Part shown: piece by piece, positions 6,764-11,364 of the stretch
How the letters are laid out: every line of letters begins with the position of its first letter
Numbering within the stretch: the stretch's first letter is position 1
NCBI GenBank assembly: GCA_045646465.1
Contig: JAZRKT010000011.1
Coordinates: forward strand, 1-11,364
DNA: 11,364 nucleotides
Source of the DNA: UMGS1387 sp045646465
Lineage (GTDB): Bacteria > Bacillota > Clostridia > Oscillospirales > CAG-382
Reading direction: 5' to 3'
The notes under the pieces: generated by a model
Told to the model about the DNA's origin: nothing
What the model saw: only the letters and a program-made list of their open reading frames with translations
Database searches by the model: none
Translations under genes and position numbers: made by a program

Positions 6764-8437
6764 TTGAATAAAAAAACCTCAACAGTTACTGTTCTTATTT
6801 GTATAGCATTGTTTATTCCCCTTGCCGTGGCGCTGATTTACGGCATAAACGTTGACCCTAATTCCGTTACGGCAAACAACTTAAAGCAACTGTCTGTGTC
6901 CCAGGGAAGCTTGAATTTTGCCTTTGCGGATGAGGCTTCCTTTGACCTGTATTCCTCAATCACGGACAATGCACGTGAAATCGACTCCTCCTTCCGTGAT
7001 TTTGCACTTGAAAAGCCTTATAAGGTAACCTTCACCGAAAGCAATAATACACCTATTACATATACTCTTTATATGACTGCGAACTCGGATGACTGCGTGT
7101 ATGTTTCACCTGACGGAAAATATTATATGATGGCTCCCGAGGTTGCGGAAAACCTTATAGTAAGAGAGGAATTTTCCTCCCTCAATGACCTTAAGACACT
7201 TCCTATAGCAACGGTAGGAGGCTTTGGCTCAGGACTTACCGTTCAGCCCGATTCCTATACCTGGACCTATACGGCACTTGACGGAAGTATGCCAACTGTC
7301 AGTAGCTCTGATAAGGCAAATAACCCCACCGTAAAGTTTGACGGCTCTGATGCAGGTGCACTTCGCATAAACTTCGATAAAAAGCCCGATTCTCTCCACC
7401 TCAATATCACCGATAAGGACGGCTCTATCGTCTTTGACGACAAGTATGAAAACCTTTCGGTATCCAACAGAATCCTTTATAATTCAGACACAAAGCTCAC
7501 CCTTAAGGCAGTTGCTCAATGGTACGAGATTGACGGCGCTGAGTTTTACGGCGAAGCATCCTACACCTTAAATCTGCTTTATGACGTAGCACCTACATAC
7601 AAGGTTGTTGATGCAGGCGGAGTTGCCGCAGGCGACTTTACGGTGCTGAGAATGAGCGACTTTAACGACGGAGAGCTGCTTTACGTTGACAGTCAGACAG
7701 GACTTCCCGAAAAGCTTAGTGTATACGATGCGGGGGACGAACTGAAAATAGCGTTCCTGCCTATGGCTTCGACCCTTAAAGAGGGCACTTACACATTAAA
7801 CCTCAGAACGGAAAGCGGCCACGAGACAAATGTGGACGTAAAGATAAAGGAAAGCGGAGAATTTGATGCATATACCCTCATTTTCACCGACGAAGACCTT
7901 GCAAAGGCGTTCAACGAGGAAAATATCAACGAATTTGACAAGCTTGTTTCGGACCTTACGGCTAACAGCGTAAACGAGCATCTTTACGAAGGTAAATTTG
8001 TGTACCCCACAGGCTCCTCAAAGCTTGCCGAGGGCGGTGCCGATTACGGCACAGCCTTAGAGGTTATCAGCCTTTACACCAAGGAATTTGTACATAACGG
8101 AATGCAGCTTTCTGCAGCAAAGGGACAGGAAATCAAGGCGGCGAATAACGGTAAGGTAGTGTTCGCAGGCACAACAGGTCTTTACGGAAATACCATTGTA
8201 ATCGACCACGGCTGCGGAGTGCTGAGCTACTGCGGAAACCTTGATTCTGTTTCGGTAAATGTGGGCGATAGCGTAGTCAAGGGCGAAACGGTTCTCGGCA
8301 AGGCAGGCTCAACAGGCTTTGCCTGTGTCAAGGGCGATGTCGAAGCAAAGAAGGCGACGGTTACATACTTTGCAACCTCCTTCGGCGGAGTGTTCATCGA
8401 CCCTGCAAGCCCCTGCAGATACGGAATTAACTTCTAA
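6764..8437 (+). CDS. Membrane-anchored extracytoplasmic protein with degenerate M23/LytM domain
   Basis: A 557-residue protein. One hydrophobic segment near the N-terminus (about 8-26, after KK) is a signal anchor or uncleaved signal peptide. The large middle part (about 30-430) is polar and beta-rich and I do not recognise it. The C-terminal ~115 residues follow the M23 (LytM/lysostaphin) fold: HNGMQL (first H about residue 444), KAANNGKVVFAG, GNTIVIDHG, VNVGDSVVKGETVLGKAGSTG. The usual HxGxD aspartate is Gln, the HxH of YxHL is Asn in YCGNL (about 492), and the final HLHFE motif is absent, so hydrolase activity is unlikely. Inactive LytM domains often regulate other hydrolases or act as scaffolds (EnvC, SpoIIQ), which is a possible role. 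I chose the TTG at 6764 because AAAGGA stands nine bases before it; the TTG at 6755 touches that site. Confidence 0.8.
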   Translation: MNKKTSTVTVLICIALFIPLAVALIYGINVDPNSVTANNLKQLSVSQGSLNFAFADEASFDLYSSITDNAREIDSSFRDFALEKPYKVTFTESNNTPITYTLYMTANSDDCVYVSPDGKYYMMAPEVAENLIVREEFSSLNDLKTLPIATVGGFGSGLTVQPDSYTWTYTALDGSMPTVSSSDKANNPTVKFDGSDAGALRINFDKKPDSLHLNITDKDGSIVFDDKYENLSVSNRILYNSDTKLTLKAVAQWYEIDGAEFYGEASYTLNLLYDVAPTYKVVDAGGVAAGDFTVLRMSDFNDGELLYVDSQTGLPEKLSVYDAGDELKIAFLPMASTLKEGTYTLNLRTESGHETNVDVKIKESGEFDAYTLIFTDEDLAKAFNEENINEFDKLVSDLTANSVNEHLYEGKFVYPTGSSKLAEGGADYGTALEVISLYTKEFVHNGMQLSAAKGQEIKAANNGKVVFAGTTGLYGNTIVIDHGCGVLSYCGNLDSVSVNVGDSVVKGETVLGKAGSTGFACVKGDVEAKKATVTYFATSFGGVFIDPASPCRYGINF

Positions 8438-8463
8438 GCTTTTTTAATTCATTTTCAGAAATT

Positions 8464-8498
8464 TTGAGAACTGCTTTTAAGAGTGGTTCTCAATTTTT
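8464..8498 (+). terminator. Intrinsic terminator of the M23-like gene
   Basis: Perfect 8-bp stem TTGAGAAC (8464-8471) / GTTCTCAA (8486-8493), followed at once by TTTTT and a further T-rich run to 8510. It lies 26 bases after the stop codon. Confidence 0.85.
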
Positions 8499-8582
8499 AC
8501 TTTCTTTTTTAAGATAATGTCGTCCTAGTATCGGGGTAAGCCACTGACGGGAATAGAAAATCGCGCCTGACATAAATGTAAT

Positions 8583-8612
8583 AAAAAAACTGCCTCAAAA
8601 AAGAAGCAGTTT
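8583..8612 (-). terminator. Intrinsic terminator of nrdR
   Basis: Read leftward, AAACTGC (8612-8606) pairs with GCAGTTT (8593-8587), and the T-run continues to 8583. It lies just past the nrdR stop at 8639. Bases 8511-8580 between the two convergent terminators hold nothing I recognise. Confidence 0.8.
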
Positions 8613-8638
8613 AAAAAAATTAAAAAAGAAAGAAACAA

Positions 8639-9097
8639 TCACTTCGACGAATCAAGAAGCTTGTCAAGCTCGTCTCTGAAGGTGGTAATGTCCTTGAACT
8701 GCCTGTAAACAGAGGCAAAACGGACATACGCAACCTCGTCAAGATTTTTAAGCTTATCCATAACAAGCTCGCCGATTTCCTCGGAAGAAATTTCGCTTCT
8801 CATAGTAGACAGCAAATACTGTTCAATCTCAATTACTGCATTTTCAACCTGTTCCATAGTAACAGGACGCTTTTCGCAGGCACGTACAATGCCCTTTTTA
8901 ACCTTGGTTCGGTCAAAAATTTCACGTGTTTTGTCCTTTTTGACAACCATAAAGGATACAATTTCAATTGTTTCAAAGGTGGTAAGACGCTTCTGGCACG
9001 CAAGACACTCACGTCTTCTTCTTATACTTGTGCCCTCGTTGGAGGGTCGTGAATCAAGCACCTTGCTTTCAAGATGGCCACAGACAGGACATTTCAT
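8639..9097 (-). CDS. nrdR: Transcriptional repressor NrdR
   Basis: This 152-residue protein is full length for NrdR. It has the N-terminal zinc ribbon (C3, C6, C31, C34), the basic stretch SIRRRREC before the second cysteine pair, and the ATP-cone domain from about residue 46 (VVKKDKTREIFDRTKVKKGI, then RSEISSEEIGELVMDKLKNLDEVAYVRFASVYRQF). NrdR binds ATP/dATP through the cone and represses ribonucleotide reductase genes through paired NrdR boxes. I start at the ATG at 9097, giving the invariant MKCPVCG; AAAGGAG lies nine bases upstream. A GTG at 9118 would precede that ribosome binding site. It is monocistronic, with its own promoter and terminator. No nrd gene or clear pair of NrdR boxes is in the window. 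Confidence 0.97.
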   Translation of the reverse strand: MKCPVCGHLESKVLDSRPSNEGTSIRRRRECLACQKRLTTFETIEIVSFMVVKKDKTREIFDRTKVKKGIVRACEKRPVTMEQVENAVIEIEQYLLSTMRSEISSEEIGELVMDKLKNLDEVAYVRFASVYRQFKDITTFRDELDKLLDSSK

Positions 9098-9135
9098 AAT
9101 TTGCTTCTCCTTTAACACGCAAGTATTCTTAACTC

Positions 9136-9164
9136 ATTGTAGCATACTTTTGCTATTTATGCAA
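9136..9164 (-). promoter_or_regulatory. Probable nrdR promoter
   Basis: Read leftward: TTGCAT (9164-9159), 17-base spacer, TACAAT (9141-9136), with TATGC just before the -10. It lies about 40 bases before the nrdR start. Confidence 0.65.
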
Positions 9165-9197
9165 GAGTTTTTTGACAACCCGCAACATTATTTTTGT

Positions 9198-9225
9198 ATA
9201 ATTGTCAATGATAGGTGACAATTAT
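9198..9225. promoter_or_regulatory. Perfect 10-bp inverted repeat, possible operator
   Basis: ATAATTGTCA (9198-9207) and TGACAATTAT (9216-9225) are perfect inverted arms around an 8-base loop (ATGATAGG). There is no T-run beyond it, so a terminator is unlikely. It lies between the nrdR and tRNA-Lys promoters and could bind a dimeric regulator. No matching regulator is identified. Confidence 0.5.
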
Positions 9226-9258
9226 TACTTATGCAAAGCAAAAAATGAAAAAAAGTAC

Positions 9259-9287
9259 TTGACAAACGCCTACGTTTGTGTTATAGT
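9259..9287 (+). promoter_or_regulatory. tRNA-Lys promoter with inverted repeat in the spacer
   Basis: TTGACA (9259-9264), 17-base spacer, TATAGT (9282-9287), about 35 bases before the mature tRNA end. A perfect 7-bp inverted repeat, ACAAACG (9262-9268) / CGTTTGT (9273-9279), starts in the -35 box and fills most of the spacer. Confidence 0.85.
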
Positions 9288-9321
9288 AATCACGTTGACG
9301 ATTTGTCAGCCTCATATATTT

Positions 9322-9397
9322 GCCCCTGTAGCTCAGCCGGTAGAGCACTAGACTTTTAATCTAGGTGTCCGGAGTTCGATTCTCCGCAGGAGCACCA
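9322..9397 (+). tRNA. tRNA-Lys (anticodon TTT), CCA encoded
   Basis: A 76-base cloverleaf with D arm GCTC-AGCCGGTA-GAGC, anticodon arm CTAGA-CTTTTAA-TCTAG (anticodon TTT at 9355-9357, reading AAA/AAG), T arm CGGAG-TTCGATT-CTCCG and an encoded 3' CCA. The acceptor stem GCCCCTG / CAGGAGC has six pairs and one C3-A70 mismatch (9324 and 9391); the other stems are perfect. It has its own promoter and a strong terminator, so it is probably transcribed alone. Confidence 0.96.
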
Positions 9398-9403
9398 GAA
9401 TTC

Positions 9404-9442
9404 GCGGTCAAAATAGATTTAATCTGTTTTGACCGCATTTTT
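9404..9442 (+). terminator. Intrinsic terminator of tRNA-Lys
   Basis: GCGGTCAAAA (9404-9413) pairs with TTTTGACCGC (9427-9436). Inside it AGATT and AATCT pair further, with one T-G pair between the two helices. ATTTTT follows. It begins seven bases after the encoded CCA. The near-symmetric shape may also stop leftward transcription from the araC-type gene. Confidence 0.93.
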
Positions 9443-9728
9443 ACGCACTTTTGAGGTTTATTCAAAAACCGTTTTGAATAAAAGACATTAAATGTACCCA
9501 CCGTTTCAACCATTCTTGAACCAGAGATAACGGCAAAATCCTATAAAATCCACTTGAGTACATAAAAGTTGCAAGTTAGAACATACAGGATACGAACTAT
9601 AACCAAAATTAGTACAGATAAATGAAGGCAATAATTTCAGAAATGAGGTTATTGACTTTTTTTATATCCAAAACTACAGGAAGTAGGATAAAAAAGTATT
9701 TTGTCATATGCGAATTTACGTTCTTATC
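9443..9728. other. AT-rich intergenic region, no feature recognised
   Basis: Between the tRNA terminator and the AraC-type gene I see no credible gene, no second copy of the tRNA 3' end and no strong terminator. The only short open frame (leftward, reaching into the tRNA) is a tRNA-antisense artefact. Confidence 0.5.
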
Positions 9729-10511
9729 TTATAGTTGATTTATATTTTTATATTGGGAAGGAGATACACCAATAATTTTTTTAAACTGTTTGCTGAAATG
9801 ATATTCGTCATAAAATCCAAGGTTTAATGCAGTTTCTTTAATTGTTATATTGGGAAATCTGTTAAATAATGAAATAGCCTCATTCATTTTAAATTCAAGG
9901 ATATACTGATGAATAGTTGTACCAAATTGTGCCTTGAAATTTGTTTCAGCAGTTTTAACAGACACATTATGTCTTTCGGCGAGTTCTTTGTTACTGAAAA
10001 TTTTTTCGGGGTTGTTATGAATAGTATTTTTTATATTTTGAGAAAGGGAATAGATAATTGGTTTTTTGTCGCAAAGCTCCGTAAGTAATAATTGAAAAAA
10101 CAAATCTGCTTTCTTTTGATTGCCTGCAAGTTTACAATTTACTGTTTCTGAGAAATATTTTTTTATATTTGAGTTATACGAAGTGTTAATATGTATTTTA
10201 GAGCATAAACCATCCAGGAAAACATCTGATATATAATCATTTTCGCAAGTGACATGAAAATACATAGTTTTTGTATTAGGAGAGCAAGGCGTTAATCCAA
10301 AATGGGTATTATTGGCAGGTAAAATGATAATATCGTCTTTTTTTAGCTTATATGTTTCGTTATTTTGTCCGAAATCCCATTCTCCGTAAAGCATATATAT
10401 AAAGTCGCTCTCTTTCATTTTCCTCTCTGGATGAATAAAGGGTTTGGCATAGAAATTGATGTTGGCTTCGGTTATTCTATGTTTCATATTATCTGAAAAT
10501 TTAATATACAT
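9729..10511 (-). CDS. AraC family transcriptional regulator
   Basis: This 260-residue protein has an N-terminal cupin-like sensing domain (about 1-100, including KLKKDDIIILPANNTHF at 56-71) and a C-terminal AraC DNA-binding domain with two helix-turn-helix units (about 173-194 and 223-244; ETALNLGFYDEYHFSKQFKK, then GVSPSQYK). AraC-type regulators of this layout usually activate a neighbouring catabolic operon when a small ligand binds the N-domain. The ligand cannot be read here. AGAGGTGG precedes the ATG; M9 is an alternative start. It is divergent from the radical SAM gene with 93 bases between start codons, so that gene is the likely target. Base composition and codon endings are much more AT-rich than in the clpE or M23-like genes, which suggests transfer. 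Confidence 0.9.
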   Translation of the reverse strand: MYIKFSDNMKHRITEANINFYAKPFIHPERKMKESDFIYMLYGEWDFGQNNETYKLKKDDIIILPANNTHFGLTPCSPNTKTMYFHVTCENDYISDVFLDGLCSKIHINTSYNSNIKKYFSETVNCKLAGNQKKADLFFQLLLTELCDKKPIIYSLSQNIKNTIHNNPEKIFSNKELAERHNVSVKTAETNFKAQFGTTIHQYILEFKMNEAISLFNRFPNITIKETALNLGFYDEYHFSKQFKKIIGVSPSQYKNINQL

Positions 10512-10530
10512 AATACCACCTCTTTTCGTT

Positions 10531-10559
10531 ATTTTACATCATATTTTCTTTGTTGTCAA
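10531..10559 (-). promoter_or_regulatory. Promoter of the AraC-type gene
   Basis: Read leftward: TTGACA (10559-10554), 17-base spacer, TAAAAT (10536-10531), about 20 bases before the start codon. It is a consensus-like sigma-A promoter within the shared divergent region. Confidence 0.8.
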
Positions 10560-10581
10560 TTCATTTAATAAAGAAAAACGA

Positions 10582-10587
10582 TATAAT
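10582..10587 (+). promoter_or_regulatory. -10 box before the radical SAM gene, no good -35
   Basis: TATAAT is perfect, but the base positions 17 upstream read AATTCA, and TTGTCA (10553-10558) is 23 bases away, too far. A strong -10 with a poor -35 fits a promoter that needs an activator, which the adjacent AraC-type protein could supply. The inferred -35 area overlaps the -35 box of the divergent promoter. Confidence 0.55.
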
Positions 10588-10604
10588 AAAAATGAGGTGG
10601 TAGG

Positions 10605-11306
10605 ATGAAGATTTATCAAAAAGGATTTAACTTTTCTCAAGATGGTCCGGGAAATAGACTTGTATATCATTTGCAGGGTTGTAATATGAGCTGTATATGG
10701 TGCTCAAACCCTGAAGGAATGCCTACAGTTGGCGGTAAAGAATATGATGTGCAGGAAATAGCAAAAGAGTGCATTTCCAGTAAGATGTTGTTTTTTTCGG
10801 GTGGCGGTGTTACTTTTACCGGCGGGGAGGTGACAATGCAATATGATAGCTTGTTAAAATTGTTAAAGCTTCTCAAAAAGGAAAACATACACACATGCAT
10901 AGAAACAAACGGAACCCATCCCGAACTTTTTAAATTGATTGATTATGTTGATTATCTTATAATGGATTTTAAGCATTTTGATAATGAAATGCATAAAAAA
11001 TATACAGGAATCAGAAACGAAATTATAAAAAGCAACATCGAAAAGATTTGTAAATCAGGAAGACAGCTACATATAAGAATTCCGTTGATAAACGGAGTTA
11101 ATACGCAGAATCCTAACGGTTTTGCAGAGTTTTTTCTGGGGGTTGATACATCAAATGTTGTCTTTGAATTTTTGCCTTATCATGAGTTCGGAAAGGACAA
11201 ATGGACGAAAGAATACAAAGTTAAAAATGGATTTGTACAGAAAGATACTTTGAATGAATTTAAAAAAATTTTTAAAAAGAACAATCTAAAACTTATAGAA
11301 ACATAA
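10605..11306 (+). CDS. PflA-type radical SAM glycyl-radical enzyme activase
   Basis: A 233-residue protein with the radical SAM cluster motif Cx3Cx2C at C26, C30 and C33 (GCNMSCIWCSNPEG), preceded by DGPGNR (13-18) as in activases of glycyl-radical enzymes. The SAM-binding GGE is at 73-75 (VTFTGGEV). The stretch D121-F-K123 through H130 to KYTG matches the D-x-K/H/TG region of pyruvate formate-lyase activase. Length is near PflA (about 245) and there is no inserted ferredoxin domain with extra cysteine clusters, unlike activases such as CutD. It would cleave SAM and abstract a hydrogen from a partner glycine under anaerobic conditions. No glycyl-radical enzyme is in the window; it could be nearby, or the target could be another protein. 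GAGGTGG is four bases before the ATG. AT-rich like the AraC-type gene. Confidence 0.85.
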   Translation: MKIYQKGFNFSQDGPGNRLVYHLQGCNMSCIWCSNPEGMPTVGGKEYDVQEIAKECISSKMLFFSGGGVTFTGGEVTMQYDSLLKLLKLLKKENIHTCIETNGTHPELFKLIDYVDYLIMDFKHFDNEMHKKYTGIRNEIIKSNIEKICKSGRQLHIRIPLINGVNTQNPNGFAEFFLGVDTSNVVFEFLPYHEFGKDKWTKEYKVKNGFVQKDTLNEFKKIFKKNNLKLIET

Positions 11307-11318
11307 GGAGGAGTTAAA

Positions 11319-11364
11319 GTGTACGGAATATATGAAAAGGGACAGATTACCAAGATGGCTAAAG
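11319..11364 (+). CDS. Start of an unidentified gene (cut by window end)
   Basis: GGAGG (11307-11311) directly follows the radical SAM stop codon and lies seven bases before a GTG that opens a frame reading VYGIYEKGQITKMAK to the window end. The tight spacing indicates one operon with the activase. Fifteen residues are too few to name a family, and they do not resemble the N-termini of pyruvate formate-lyase or hydroxyproline dehydratase as I know them. An ATG at 11332 in another frame is too far from the ribosome binding site. Confidence 0.65.
   Translation, partial: MYGIYEKGQITKMAK

Noticed and set aside
9198..9225. NrdR box pair for self-regulation
   Set aside because: The inverted repeat does not match the ACACWATATMTWGTGT-type NrdR box as I know it.
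9361..9513. Leftward 50-codon frame ending GAPAENRTPDT
   Set aside because: Its end is the antisense of the tRNA-Lys gene, a well-known annotation artefact, and it also runs through the tRNA terminator.
9322..9728. Integration (att) site at the tRNA-Lys 3' end
   Set aside because: AT-rich accessory DNA follows the tRNA, but no second copy of the tRNA 3' end and no integrase is in the window.
10553..10587. Standard promoter TTGTCA...TATAAT for the radical SAM gene
   Set aside because: The spacer is 23 bases, too long for sigma-A. Those bases are better explained as the -35 box of the divergent AraC-type gene.
10515..10601. Inverted repeat ACCACCTC / GAGGTGGT at both ends of the divergent region
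   Set aside because: These are simply the two ribosome binding sites facing opposite ways, so the symmetry is expected.

Overview
The window looks like the chromosome of an anaerobic, low-to-moderate-GC member of the Bacillota, most likely a gut or rumen Clostridia of the Oscillospiraceae/Ruminococcus type. The signs are GGAGG-type ribosome binding sites, strong sigma-A promoters (TTGACA-17-TATAAT), NrdR, a ClpE/ClpC-type Hsp100 with an N-terminal zinc finger, a CCA-encoding tRNA gene and a PflA-type radical SAM activase. The lineage is an inference from gene content; no species is recognised.

Left part (1-6000): four genes are read leftward, in transcription order cvpA-like (5821-5093), pgsA-like (5040-4501), clpE-like (3931-1541) and a nucleotidyltransferase gene (1523-669). 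A good promoter lies before cvpA, and a hairpin with a T-rich run follows the last gene. Between pgsA and clpE sits a non-coding element of about 520 bp.

The most unusual content is that element (3961-4477) and two relatives at 1-460 (cut by the window edge) and 6108-6642. They are about 520-535 bp when complete, non-coding, and end in imperfect terminal inverted repeats of about 20 bp. Just inside each end are stacked hairpins. The stem sequences differ from copy to copy and end to end while pairing is kept and short loops (CGCA; GCTTCG-like) are conserved. Copies 1 and 2 also share an internal 8-bp stem with three compensatory base-pair changes. A further ~90-bp module lies next to the end in copies 1 and 2, and copy 1 carries a 36-bp duplication of its own end. 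This looks like a family of structured MITE-like or BIME-like elements, or a repeated structured RNA. No transposase is in the window.

Middle part (6660-9100): a membrane-anchored extracytoplasmic protein with a C-terminal M23/LytM domain lacking most zinc and catalytic residues (6764-8437, rightward, own promoter and terminator) converges on nrdR (9097-8639, leftward, own promoter and terminator).

Right part (9100-11364): a control region with two clear inverted repeats leads into a tRNA-Lys(TTT) gene with promoter and terminator. Beyond it the DNA is visibly AT-richer: an AraC-family regulator (leftward) diverges from a PflA-type radical SAM activase (rightward), which is followed at 13 bases by the start of another gene cut by the window end. 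The divergent pair with a shared ~90-bp control region looks like a small inducible accessory module.
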